Below are positions 1 through 5,947 of a stretch of DNA of 20,653 nt, in pieces. The translations under genes were made by a program, and so were the position numbers. Source of the DNA: Syntrophomonas sp. UBA1368. Lineage in GTDB: Bacteria > Bacillota > Syntrophomonadia > Syntrophomonadales > Syntrophomonadaceae. The notes beneath the pieces were generated by a model. The model searched no databases and was not told the DNA's origin. It saw only the letters and a program-made list of their open reading frames with translations. Positions within the stretch are counted from its first letter, which is position 1. Every line of letters begins with the position of its first letter. The stretch spans positions 3,438-24,090 of the forward strand of contig DBRM01000006.1 of assembly GCA_002305965.1 (NCBI GenBank). Direction: 5' to 3'.

Positions 1-1
1 G

Positions 2-274
2 GAAAAATTAATTGAAGAAACAAACGAACTGGCGTATGCAAACGATGAAAAGGAATTAGAGGCGGAAATGGGAGATGTTTTTTTTGCGTTGGTAAATATA
101 GCTCGGATAAAAGGGATCGATCCGGAAGCAGCTTTACAAAAATCCAATGATAAATTTCTAAATCGTTTTAAGTATATAGAAGATCAGATAAAGTCCCAGG
201 GCAAAAGTTTTGAGGACTATTGTGTGGAGCAGCTTGATACGATATGGGATGAAGCCAAAAGAAAAGGATTGTGA
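2..274 (+). CDS. mazG: Nucleoside triphosphate pyrophosphohydrolase MazG, C-terminal part (5' end cut off by the window)
   Basis: The reading frame is open from base 2 to a TGA at 272-274, giving the last 90 residues. MazG proteins hydrolyse NTPs to NMP and pyrophosphate in the cytosol and help clear aberrant nucleotides. The visible part carries the helical metal-binding signature of the family: EKLIEETNEL at the very start, followed by ELEAEMGDVFF (an EExxE...ExxD arrangement), then VNIARIKGIDPEAAL and NRFKYIE, which are typical of the C-terminal MazG domain. The first ATG of this frame (base 68) lies inside the motif, so it is not the true start. mazG directly upstream of HU and rqcP matches the usual order near the replication origin of spore-formers. 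Identification is by motif recognition only. Confidence 0.88.
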   Translation, partial: EKLIEETNELAYANDEKELEAEMGDVFFALVNIARIKGIDPEAALQKSNDKFLNRFKYIEDQIKSQGKSFEDYCVEQLDTIWDEAKRKGL

Positions 275-367
275 ATGATTTAGCGGTGGATTTTTCAGTA
301 AAAAAAGAGGATTCAATAAATATGCAGAGAATATGCCTTAATAAACCATACGAGAGGAGGGAATATA

Positions 368-640
368 TTGAACAAAACAGATTTAGTAGGTCAGGTGGCG
401 GCCAAAACCGGAATGACTAAAAAAGATGTGGAAAAAGTAGTAAGCGCTTTTTTTGCAACAGTGGAAGGAACCTTAAAAGAAGGCGATAAGGTTCAGTTAG
501 TCGGTTTTGGAACTTTTGAAGTGCGTGAAAGGAAGAGCAGAAAAGGACGGAATCCGCAGACAGGTCAAGAAATCAGCATCCCGGCAACCAAAGTGCCAGC
601 TTTCAAAGCAGGCAAAGCATTAAAAGATTCAGTCGTATAA
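368..640 (+). CDS. hup: DNA-binding protein HU
   Basis: This 90-residue protein is the normal HU length. HU dimers bend and compact DNA in the nucleoid. The sequence begins MNKTDLVGQVAAKTGMTKKD (helical dimerisation part). It continues with the diagnostic GFGTFEVRERKSRKGRNPQTG, the start of the beta arm, where RNPQTG includes the proline that intercalates into the minor groove. The C-terminus FKAGKALKDSV is also typical. The start is a TTG at 368 with a strong ribosome-binding site, GAGGAGG, at about 353-360. The stop overlaps the approach to the next gene by one spacer base, so HU and rqcP are probably co-transcribed and translationally coupled. No clear sigma-A promoter was seen in the 93 bp upstream. 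Confidence 0.96.
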   Translation: MNKTDLVGQVAAKTGMTKKDVEKVVSAFFATVEGTLKEGDKVQLVGFGTFEVRERKSRKGRNPQTGQEISIPATKVPAFKAGKALKDSVV

Positions 641-641
641 T

Positions 642-884
642 ATGCGTTTGGATAAGTTCTTAAAAACAGCTCGAATCATTAAACGCCGTACGGTAGCAAA
701 GGATTTTGCCCTGAGCGAAAGAATAATGGTAAACGGAAGGGTAGCCAAGCCTTCAACTACAGTTAAAGCGGGGGATATCGTTTCATTAAGAATTGGTGAA
801 CGACAGATGGTATTTGAAGTGTTGGCAATAAAAGAAAATATAAGGGCTGCTGAAGCGAAAGACCTATATAGAGTAATTGAGTGA
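642..884 (+). CDS. rqcP: S4-domain RNA-binding protein RqcP (YabO)
   Basis: This 80-residue protein consists almost wholly of an S4 RNA-binding domain: MRLDKFLKTARIIKRRTVAK, then VNGRVAKPSTTVKAGDIVSL. RqcP binds the stalled 50S subunit and stabilises peptidyl-tRNA during RqcH-driven C-terminal tailing in ribosome quality control (established for Bacillus subtilis YabO). Length and motifs match that family rather than Hsp15, which is longer. The ATG at 642 is one base after the HU stop codon, so coupling is likely and no separate Shine-Dalgarno is needed. The gene ends at the TGA at 882-884, which touches a terminator hairpin. It is therefore probably the last gene of the mazG-HU-rqcP transcript. 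Confidence 0.93.
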   Translation: MRLDKFLKTARIIKRRTVAKDFALSERIMVNGRVAKPSTTVKAGDIVSLRIGERQMVFEVLAIKENIRAAEAKDLYRVIE

Positions 885-920
885 TCACCCTTTTTTTATA
901 AAAAAAGGGGTGATTTTTTT
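884..920 (+). terminator. Rho-independent terminator after rqcP
   Basis: The left arm ATCACCCTTTTTTT (from 884) pairs with AAAAAAAGGGGTGAT, with one G bulge, and is followed by a run of seven T. The A/T part of the stem also gives a U tract. It separates the housekeeping genes from yabP. Confidence 0.9.
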
Positions 921-944
921 ATCCCTTTTTTCAGCGGTATTTTA

Positions 945-976
945 GTCATAATTGGTTGAGCTTATAGCATATTCTT
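945..976 (+). promoter_or_regulatory. Possible sigma-E (sporulation) promoter of yabPQ
   Basis: GTCATAATT at 945-953 resembles the -35 element of sigma-E promoters (core ATATT/CATATT). CATATTCT at 969-976 resembles the -10 element (CATACAAT-like, best in the CATA part). About 15 bp lie between them. It sits 50 bp before yabP, right after the terminator. In B. subtilis yabP and yabQ are sigma-E dependent, which makes the reading plausible. The -10 match is only partial. Confidence 0.42.
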
Positions 977-1027
977 AGTAAGGAATGGTGTCATATCATT
1001 CAGTAGTTTGGCTAGGAGGCGGAGTAT

Positions 1028-1297
1028 ATGGAAGAACATAGTCTGACGTTAAACAATCGTGGGTTTATGGAACTTACCGGTATCAATAATGTTAATTTGT
1101 TTGATGAAGAAGAAGTGATTCTGGAAACCCGCTTGGGTTATCTGTATATTAAAGGCCAGAGTCTGCATATTACCATGTTATCACTGGAGGAAGGCAAAGT
1201 ATCTCTGGAGGGCACTATTTCAATGCTGGAATATAAGGCAGCAGGAACCGATATCAAGACGAAGGGAAAGAATATCCTGACCCGTTTACTCAAATAA
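1028..1297 (+). CDS. yabP: Spore protein YabP
   Basis: This 89-residue protein belongs to the YabP/YqfC family. Features include an N-terminal segment EHSLTLNNRGFMELTGINNV, then FDEEEVILETRLGYLYIKGQ and LHITMLSLEEGKVSLEGTIS, typical of the short beta-rich domain in this family. The family is restricted to endospore formers and is expressed in the mother cell. YabP and YabQ act in spore coat and cortex formation, but the molecular function is not settled. There is a good ribosome-binding site, AGGAGGCGG, at about 1013-1021 before the ATG. yabQ follows 41 bp downstream with its own ribosome-binding site, so the pair is probably one transcript. A candidate sigma-E promoter lies upstream. Confidence 0.92.
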   Translation: MEEHSLTLNNRGFMELTGINNVNLFDEEEVILETRLGYLYIKGQSLHITMLSLEEGKVSLEGTISMLEYKAAGTDIKTKGKNILTRLLK

Positions 1298-1338
1298 TCG
1301 TTTGGTTAGCATTGTAAGCTTAAAGCAGGAGGGATACT

Positions 1339-1755
1339 GTGAACAGTCTGCTTAATCAACTGCAGACTTTTATTTTAACTGGGCTGACCGGAGTGGCAGC
1401 CGGGTTTATTTTTCATTATTATCAGTTAACGGTTAGAAAAGCACGAATAGGGAAATACTTCCTCTATATACTGGATTTTATATGGTGGATCTTCATTCTG
1501 CTATTGGTTTTTGCTGCCATGTTACTGATAAATCAGGGAGAAATCAGATTGTATATTATACTTACCTTATTTGCCGGCGTGATTTTATATTTTTATTTTT
1601 TTTCCGCAAGATTAATCAGGATCGTGGACCAAGGGGCCAAGGGTACGGTATTTATTATTGCTTCTTTTTCGCGATTGGCAGGTATCATTCCCGGATGGCT
1701 GAAAATATGGCTTGCATCAAGAAAGAAAACCTCTCCTCCTCCATCTCAGGCATAA
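1339..1755 (+). CDS. yabQ: Spore cortex membrane protein YabQ
   Basis: This is a 138-residue membrane protein with a GTG start at 1339 preceded by AGGAGGGA at about 1327-1334. Hydrophobic segments lie at about residues 8-30, 41-63 and 69-89, with a weaker one at about 103-120. The basic C-terminal tail, SRKKTSPPPSQA, should be cytosolic. YabQ is needed for cortex formation in B. subtilis spores and localises to the membranes around the forespore. The assignment rests on size, membrane topology and position directly after yabP; I see no catalytic motif. The gene is followed by 115 bp without a gene that contain the DnaA-box cluster. Confidence 0.88.
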   Translation: MNSLLNQLQTFILTGLTGVAAGFIFHYYQLTVRKARIGKYFLYILDFIWWIFILLLVFAAMLLINQGEIRLYIILTLFAGVILYFYFFSARLIRIVDQGAKGTVFIIASFSRLAGIIPGWLKIWLASRKKTSPPPSQA

Positions 1756-1825
1756 AGAGAATTCAAAAAAATAATTGCATAAGCAGGAAAATCAAATTGA
1801 ATCAAGAATGTAATCTATAGTAAAT

Positions 1826-1857
1826 TTGTCCACATATTGTGGATAAAATGTGGATAG
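1826..1857 (+). promoter_or_regulatory. Cluster of three DnaA boxes
   Basis: Three matches to the DnaA box TTATCCACA lie within 32 bp. TTGTCCACA at 1826-1834 is forward with 8 of 9 matches. TGTGGATAA at 1838-1846 is a perfect box on the - strand. TGTGGATAG at 1849-1857 is a - strand box with 8 of 9 matches. Centres are 11-12 bp apart, about one helical turn, and boxes 1 and 2 form an inverted repeat (TCCACA tat TGTGGA). The cluster ends 13 bp before the ATG of the helix-turn-helix gene upstream of divIC. A weak promoter (TTGAAT 1797-1802, TAGTAA 1818-1823, 15-bp spacer) lies just upstream, so bound DnaA would sit at its start site. Confidence 0.78.
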
Positions 1858-1870
1858 GTTGAAGCATTAG

Positions 1871-2116
1871 ATGAAGATAGAAATTCGTGGTGCAGAAAAA
1901 TTAAGTTTTCGTGAAAGACAAGTTGTAGTATTAAAGGAAATGGGCAAAACCACCGATGAAATTTGCCAGATCTTGAAAATTAGTTCCAGTACCGTTGCCA
2001 CACTTTATAACCGTGCCCGCAGTAAAGGTTACGAAGTAGTCATTATCATTCCCGGAAATGCTTTGGGGTTATTCAATGAGGAGGAAAATGATGGCCAATC
2101 AGAAGAAGAAAGCTAA
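1871..2116 (+). CDS. Small helix-turn-helix DNA-binding protein of unknown function
   Basis: This is an 81-residue protein. Residues about 10-53 form a helix-turn-helix resembling sigma-70 region 4, LuxR or Tfx-type regulators: LSFRERQVVVLKEMGKTTDE, then ICQILKISSSTVATLYNRAR. A hydrophobic strand, YEVVIIIPGNALGLF, and an acidic tail follow. No sensor or enzymatic domain is present. The ATG at 1871 has only a weak ribosome-binding site (GGTTGAAG). The end of the gene overlaps divIC by 26 bp in another frame, and the divIC ribosome-binding site lies inside it, so the two are probably co-expressed. The DnaA boxes immediately upstream suggest a link to replication. I do not recognise a named orthologue; a role as regulator of the local division genes is inference. 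Confidence 0.8.
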   Translation: MKIEIRGAEKLSFRERQVVVLKEMGKTTDEICQILKISSSTVATLYNRARSKGYEVVIIIPGNALGLFNEEENDGQSEEES

Positions 2117-2384
2117 AAGTAGCCGGGCTAAAATGGTTGTATTATCCATCGTGGGATTGGTATTGATATTTAGTATTTTCCCCCGGGCAAAGACGATTTA
2201 TGAATTGAGCCTGCGTAAGGATGCCTTGCTTGAGCAGCAGAAAATAGTAGAAGTACAAAATAAGGAATTATCAATCAAATTAAAGCAAAGCGAGCAGCTC
2301 CAAGAAGTAGAAAAAATAGCCCGAGAGAAATTAGGTATGATTAAACCCGGAGAAAAATATATTGTGCCTGTAGAGGAGAAATAA
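2091..2384 (+). CDS. divIC: Cell division protein DivIC (FtsB-like septum initiator)
   Basis: This 97-residue bitopic membrane protein has a short basic cytosolic N-terminus (MANQKKKAKSSRAK), one membrane span at about residues 15-30, and an extracytoplasmic coiled coil at about residues 37-70. It ends with the family motif VEKIAREKLGMIKPGEKY. DivIC pairs with FtsL (and DivIB) in the divisome to activate septal wall synthesis. I chose ATG 2091 because GGAGG at 2080-2084 lies 6 bp away. ATG 2088 is next to it and also possible. An upstream in-frame ATG at 2058 has no ribosome-binding site and lies deeper in the overlapping gene. Position between yabQ and the S1 gene matches B. subtilis divIC. 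Confidence 0.92.
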   Translation: MANQKKKAKSSRAKMVVLSIVGLVLIFSIFPRAKTIYELSLRKDALLEQQKIVEVQNKELSIKLKQSEQLQEVEKIAREKLGMIKPGEKYIVPVEEK

Positions 2385-2414
2385 GATTTACTGCGCGATG
2401 CAATAAGGTTTGAG

Positions 2415-2443
2415 TTGACTCTTCATCAGGCATCTACTAGAAT
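2415..2443 (+). promoter_or_regulatory. Sigma-A promoter for the S1-domain gene
   Basis: TTGACT at 2415-2420 (5 of 6) and TAGAAT at 2438-2443 (5 of 6) are separated by exactly 17 bp. The predicted start site is near 2450, about 30 bp before the S1 gene start codon. Confidence 0.75.
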
Positions 2444-2478
2444 TAGCTTAGAACAAATTGAGGGGGATCTTATCTTTC

Positions 2479-2925
2479 ATGCCTACGGAACAAACTAATA
2501 TTGAACCCGGTCAGATACTGGAAGGCAGAGTACAGGGAATTACGACTTTTGGAGCTTTTATTGAACTTCCTGGCGGAGAAGTAGGATTGGTTCATATATC
2601 AGAAATAGCTGATACCTATGTGAAGGACATTAAAGATTTTATTCGCGAAGGGGACACGGTAGGTGTTAAAGTTTTAAGTGTAGCTGGTAAAAAAATCGGC
2701 TTATCTATAAAACAAGCGGCTCCTCCCAAGGAGGAAAAACCTAAACCAGCACCAAACCAGCGATCGCATACAGGCAACTTTCAACGTAATAACCCGGGAG
2801 GAAAGACTACTACCAGTACACCGGTTACTTTGGATGATAAGATTGCCAGGTTTTTAAAGGAAAGTGATGAACGCATGCAGCCGCTCAAGAACCGACAGGA
2901 GCCCAAAAGACGGCGCAATTCGTAA
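2479..2925 (+). CDS. S1-domain RNA-binding protein (YabR-like)
   Basis: This 148-residue protein has one S1 OB-fold domain at about residues 9-76: ILEGRVQGITTFGAFIELPG, then VGLVHISEIADTYVKDI, and GKKIGLSIKQA at the end. A basic, proline- and asparagine-rich tail follows and finishes in RQEPKRRRNS. It probably binds RNA or ribosomes; in B. subtilis the equivalent gene is yabR, next to divIC. I chose ATG 2479 because homologues begin just before the S1 domain, with GAGGGGG at 2460-2466 as ribosome-binding site (12 bp, rather long). A TTG at 2458 would add seven residues but would consume that site. The gene has its own promoter at 2415-2443 and its own terminator downstream. Confidence 0.9.
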   Translation: MPTEQTNIEPGQILEGRVQGITTFGAFIELPGGEVGLVHISEIADTYVKDIKDFIREGDTVGVKVLSVAGKKIGLSIKQAAPPKEEKPKPAPNQRSHTGNFQRNNPGGKTTTSTPVTLDDKIARFLKESDERMQPLKNRQEPKRRRNS

Positions 2926-2934
2926 GATATCTAT

Positions 2935-2966
2935 AAGAGCACTTCCAATGGAAGTGCTCTTTATAT
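2935..2966 (+). terminator. Terminator hairpin after the S1 gene
   Basis: A perfect 12-bp stem, AAGAGCACTTCC (2935-2946) with GGAAGTGCTCTT (2950-2961), encloses a 3-base loop. It is followed by a short T-rich run (TTATATT). The stem is strong but the U tract is interrupted. Confidence 0.8.
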
Positions 2967-3005
2967 TGCATTGGGTTACATTATTAAGTAAATGAGGGAT
3001 TATAT

Positions 3006-3893
3006 TTGATTATTGCAGCGGTAGATATGGGAACAAATTCCTGCCGTTTATTAATATCCAGGTACAATGATGGTAAGCCGGAAACGATATTACGCCAGAT
3101 CCGAACCAATCGTCTTGGAGTAGGAATGGGCATCAGCGGCATGATCAATGAACAGACCATGGAAAAAACAGCGCAATGTCTTATAACATATAAGCAGATC
3201 ATGCAAGATCATAAGGTGGATGCATTCCATGTTGTTGCTACCAGCGCTGTACGGGAAGCAAAAAATCAGGCAGAATTTATAAGTTTTTTACGTAAGGTCT
3301 GCGGCATGGAGCCGGAAGTCATAAGTGGTCAGCGAGAAGCAGAGTTAAGTTATGCAGGGGCAATAAATGAATGGGAAGGTGAAAAAAAACCTTTCTTGAT
3401 AGATTTAGGTGGAGGCAGTACAGAGATCATATGGCATACAGACAAAGCCGGCTTCATATCCCTTCCGCTCGGTGCAGTTCGGGCTACAGAAACCGATATG
3501 AGTGCTGCAGACATTGCAGATTTGATCGCTTCCCTGGGAAATATCAAAGAAGAACTTTCTGATTATCCCTTGGTCATGGTGGGCGGTACAGCAACTACGT
3601 TAGTCGCAGTGAAATTAGCCTTGGAAGTATATGATCCTGAGAAAGTACATGGCAAAAAGCTAAGCAGAGGAGAAATAGGGGATATTTATAATATGCTGGC
3701 CAGCATGCCGCTGCGATTAAGACGCAGAATGCCGGGGTTACAACCGGAAAGAGCCGATATTATTGTGAAAGGGGTTCTGATCATTCTTTTATTGATGGAT
3801 TATTTAAATAAAAATGAGATCACAGTAAGTGAAAAGGATATATTGGATGGCATCATTAAAGAATTATATTACCGGTCATTACAGAAGGATTGA
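3006..3893 (+). CDS. Ppx/GppA-family exopolyphosphatase or pppGpp phosphatase (short form)
   Basis: This 295-residue protein has the ASKHA fold of Ppx/GppA phosphatases. The first phosphate motif is AVDMGTNSCRLLI at residues 5-17, SGQREAELSYAG lies at about 107-118 (E111 corresponds to the usual catalytic glutamate), and the second phosphate loop, LIDLGGGSTEII, is at 131-142. VGGTATTL follows near 190. It lacks the C-terminal HD-like domain of long Ppx and matches the roughly 300-residue form common in Firmicutes. It should release phosphate from polyphosphate or convert pppGpp to ppGpp; sequence alone does not decide which. The TTG start at 3006 has GAGGG at 2994-2998. The next in-frame ATG (codon 8) would destroy the first motif. 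Its stop codon lies inside a terminator stem. Confidence 0.9.
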   Translation: MIIAAVDMGTNSCRLLISRYNDGKPETILRQIRTNRLGVGMGISGMINEQTMEKTAQCLITYKQIMQDHKVDAFHVVATSAVREAKNQAEFISFLRKVCGMEPEVISGQREAELSYAGAINEWEGEKKPFLIDLGGGSTEIIWHTDKAGFISLPLGAVRATETDMSAADIADLIASLGNIKEELSDYPLVMVGGTATTLVAVKLALEVYDPEKVHGKKLSRGEIGDIYNMLASMPLRLRRRMPGLQPERADIIVKGVLIILLLMDYLNKNEITVSEKDILDGIIKELYYRSLQKD

Positions 3894-3912
3894 TAAATCA
3901 ATCCTTCTTTTT
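3883..3912 (+). terminator. Terminator overlapping the ppx stop codon
   Basis: AGAAGGATTGAT (3883-3894) pairs perfectly with ATCAATCCTTCT (3897-3908) and is followed by TTTTTC. The TGA stop (3891-3893) is inside the left arm. On the - strand the same stem has no following T run, so it serves the + strand only. Confidence 0.85.
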
Positions 3913-3945
3913 CAGGTACCACAATTATTTTTTTAAGACACACGT

Positions 3946-4647
3946 TTAATAGTGAGTCAGGCGTTTAGCTTGTTCACCAAACATCCCCAGACCGGTAAAA
4001 CTTTTTAAAATATCAGTATCCGTCTCTCCATTGATATTAACCGTATATACCCGGCCATAACCTTCTTCGTAAATATTATGCAAATCCACCATTACTCCAA
4101 TAACAAGTAATTTATTGTCTCCCACCAGGTTGAAAACATGTTCGTTTGCCAATAATAAATCGATCTGCATATCTACATTAAGTTCAGAAAGTTGAGTATA
4201 CCGTAAATCAGGATTATCCGTAACGGTTACTCCTGATTGGTGGATAATTTTTTCCAGGGAATCTTTTACTACGGACAGTTCATTTCTGATCCCCAGAGGT
4301 TCTTCCAAAAAGTTGGATTCAGCTGCCTTGATCGCACCACAATCGGTGTGGCCAGCGATGATCATCAAGGGTGTATGTAAATGATGAAGACCGTATAGAA
4401 CTGAACCCTCAGCAGTTCTAAATTGATTGCCGATGTTCTCTACAGCAAAAATATAGTTAAAACTGGAACCAAAAATTTCGACTGGCATTCGCGAGTCAGA
4501 GCATGTCAGAAGAGTAACTGAAGGGTGCTGCTTAAAACCTCCTGCTTGAAAAGAAGACAGAGGAAATTCCTTTTCAAAAGCAAGCATACTATCGCCCAAT
4601 TGCTTTATTAATAGGGCATTGTCAGTTTTTGTCGCTGAAGTTCCCAT
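3946..4647 (-). CDS. Beta-class carbonic anhydrase
   Basis: This 233-residue enzyme is the only convincing gene on the - strand. Beta-carbonic anhydrases interconvert CO2 and bicarbonate with a zinc held by Cys, His and Cys. All expected residues are visible: C49-S-D51-S-R53 (zinc ligand plus the Asp/Arg dyad) and H100-T-D-C103-G-A (two zinc ligands). They are surrounded by typical segments, FAVENIGNQFRTAEGSVLYG and MIIAGHTDCGAIKAAE. There is no signal peptide, so it is cytosolic. The ATG is preceded on its strand by GGGAGGT with about 6 bp spacing. It is divergent from a formate/nitrite channel gene, and both sit inside an otherwise conserved sporulation/housekeeping block. This suggests a later insertion linking CO2/bicarbonate with formate (inference). 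Confidence 0.95.
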   Translation of the reverse strand: MGTSATKTDNALLIKQLGDSMLAFEKEFPLSSFQAGGFKQHPSVTLLTCSDSRMPVEIFGSSFNYIFAVENIGNQFRTAEGSVLYGLHHLHTPLMIIAGHTDCGAIKAAESNFLEEPLGIRNELSVVKDSLEKIIHQSGVTVTDNPDLRYTQLSELNVDMQIDLLLANEHVFNLVGDNKLLVIGVMVDLHNIYEEGYGRVYTVNINGETDTDILKSFTGLGMFGEQAKRLTHY

Positions 4648-4748
4648 AAAAACCTCCCTTAATAATAAATTATTATTTTATGTCCCCCAAACAGAAAACA
4701 TAATTCACAAATTTGAGAAGGTATTTCACGCTTTTTGTAGAAATAAAG

Positions 4749-4777
4749 TTGAGAATTAAGTTACTACTGATTATACA
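4749..4777 (+). promoter_or_regulatory. Sigma-A-like promoter of the channel gene
   Basis: TTGAGA at 4749-4754 (5 of 6) and TATACA at 4772-4777 (4 of 6) are separated by 17 bp. A start site near 4784 would give a leader of about 208 nt before the channel start codon. It falls inside or next to the inverted repeat that begins at 4780. Confidence 0.6.
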
Positions 4778-4779
4778 TA

Positions 4780-4881
4780 TTTTACTCTTGAAAGAACGGA
4801 CAAACAAGTGAAAGAGTAAAAGAAACCCTTGCAACTAACAAACTCATATTTAGCAGCCTGGGTTAAAAAATATGAGTTTTT
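4780..4881 (+). promoter_or_regulatory. Structured leader or operator with two inverted repeats and a possible pseudoknot
   Basis: The first repeat, TTTTACTCTT (4780-4789), pairs perfectly with AAGAGTAAAA (4812-4821). The second, AAACTCATATTT (4840-4851), pairs perfectly with AAATATGAGTTT (4868-4879), leaving a 16-base loop and a T run at 4877-4881. Within that loop GGGTT (4860-4864) complements AACCC at 4824-4828, and GCA (4853-4855) complements TGC (4830-4832), so a pseudoknot or alternative hairpin is possible. The first repeat straddles the predicted start site and may instead be a protein operator. The second resembles a weak terminator. I do not recognise any known riboswitch consensus here. 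Confidence 0.5.
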
Positions 4882-4991
4882 AGAAAAAATTGCATGTCAT
4901 GTGCAGCGTAAAAGGAAAGGAGGGGTGGGGGGCCTCTATAATTGGTTATTCTTACTTTAACGTTTGTACTAAAAGGAGAGTGAATGGGAAA

Positions 4992-5837
4992 ATGAATTTT
5001 ATGACTCCAGCAGAAGTTGCTGCATCAGTTTGTGCAGCAGGAAAAGCAAAAACTGAATTACCACTTATGAAAATGATTGTTCTGGGTATCCTCGCCGGTG
5101 TATACATTGGATTCGGAGCGAACCTGGCAACCAAGATCGGATCAATGGAAGCAGCAGGAACATCAGGGGGGCAATTCCTATTTGGTGCAGTCTTCTCTGT
5201 CGGCCTGATGTTAGTTGTTATCGCTGGTGCTGAATTGTTTACCGGCAATAATATGGCATGTTTTGCATCTGCTATTAATGGACAGGCTTCCTGGGGCGGA
5301 TTGCTTTATAACTGGGTAGTAGTGTGGCTGGCAAACTTTGCTGGTTCTCTGCTGCTGGTTTACATTATTTTCTTTGGGATGTTCTGGGCAACGGGAATGG
5401 ATGGCGCAGCATTAAGTGCCATGGGAATCAAAGCTTTATCCATAGCCAAAGGTAAATTGACCTTGACCTGGGGAGCTGCATTCTTCCGGGCTATCTGTTG
5501 TAACTGGCTGGTTTGTCTGGCTGTTTGGATGGCGTTTGCTGCCAAAGACATTGTAGGAAAAATCTTCGCGATCTTCTTTCCAATCATGGCCTTCGTTTCC
5601 AGCGGATTTGAACATAGTGTAGCCAATATGTTCTTTATTCCTATGGGAATTACCATTGCGCAGACAGTACCTGATGCAGCTGCCAAGGCCTTGGAAATGT
5701 CACCGGATGCTTTATTAAGTATTTTTAATTATGGACATCTCTTGACTGCCAACCTGATCCCGGTTACCCTGGGCAACATTGTCGGCGGGGCAATTTTCGT
5801 CGGAACCTTCTATTGGTTCGTTTACCTTAAGAAATAA
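4992..5837 (+). CDS. Formate/nitrite transporter family channel (FocA/NirC/FdhC-like)
   Basis: This 281-residue integral membrane protein has six membrane spans, at about residues 25-48, 63-83, 103-130, 160-181, 188-204 and 247-277. Family signatures are clear: AGAELFTGNNMACFASAING (78-97), GAAFFRAICCNWLVCLAVWM (161-180) and GFEHSVANMFFIPMG (205-219). That last segment contains the pore histidine, H208, used in proton relay. The family forms pentameric channels for formate, nitrite, hydrosulfide or similar small anions; the substrate cannot be read from sequence. I chose ATG 4992 because homologues begin MNFxTPAE. AAGGAGAG at 4973-4980 is 11-13 bp away, which is long. ATG 5001 is an alternative. 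Earlier in-frame starts (TTG 4890) give an atypical hydrophilic extension. Confidence 0.93.
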   Translation: MNFMTPAEVAASVCAAGKAKTELPLMKMIVLGILAGVYIGFGANLATKIGSMEAAGTSGGQFLFGAVFSVGLMLVVIAGAELFTGNNMACFASAINGQASWGGLLYNWVVVWLANFAGSLLLVYIIFFGMFWATGMDGAALSAMGIKALSIAKGKLTLTWGAAFFRAICCNWLVCLAVWMAFAAKDIVGKIFAIFFPIMAFVSSGFEHSVANMFFIPMGITIAQTVPDAAAKALEMSPDALLSIFNYGHLLTANLIPVTLGNIVGGAIFVGTFYWFVYLKK

Positions 5838-5869
5838 ACAAATAATATAAAATACCATCTGCAAAACAT

Positions 5870-5902
5870 AAAGCTCACCTGCCAAGGTGAGCTTTGTATT
5901 TT
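5870..5902 (+). terminator. Terminator after the channel gene
   Basis: AAAGCTCACCT (5870-5880) pairs perfectly with AGGTGAGCTTT (5885-5895) around loop GCCA and is followed by GTATTTT. It isolates the channel gene from spoIIE. Confidence 0.88.
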
Positions 5903-5947
5903 AGCTGATTAATTATTTTATGGTAAATGCAGTTATGTCCTCATTTC

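Larger units (their letters stand above)
4648..4991. other. 344-bp divergent regulatory region between carbonic anhydrase and the channel gene
   Basis: This is the longest stretch without a convincing gene. From left to right it holds the carbonic anhydrase ribosome-binding site (- strand, about 4653-4660), an A/T-rich near-palindrome at about 4661-4680, and a sigma-A-like promoter (4749-4777). It continues with a 10-bp inverted repeat (4780-4821), a 12-bp hairpin (4840-4879), a G-rich tract (4911-4934) and the channel gene ribosome-binding site AAGGAGAG (4973-4980). An in-frame TTG-initiated extension of the channel gene from 4890 is open, but its residues do not look like that family. No clear promoter for the - strand gene was found. 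Confidence 0.7.

Noticed and set aside
1482..1820. A 112-codon frame overlapping the end of yabQ and running beyond it.
   Set aside because: It is a frame-shifted shadow of the yabQ membrane segments with no ribosome-binding site. Its 3' part is the A-rich gap.
4661..4680. A/T-rich near-palindrome before the carbonic anhydrase gene as an operator.
   Set aside because: Low-complexity A/T sequence gives such symmetry by chance and it does not match a known operator.
4890..4991. In-frame TTG-initiated extension of the formate/nitrite channel gene.
   Set aside because: The added residues are hydrophilic and unlike the family, no good ribosome-binding site precedes it, and a good site lies before ATG 4992.
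5435..5443. TTATCCATA, one mismatch to a DnaA box, inside the channel gene.
   Set aside because: A single degenerate match within coding sequence is expected by chance and no second box is nearby.
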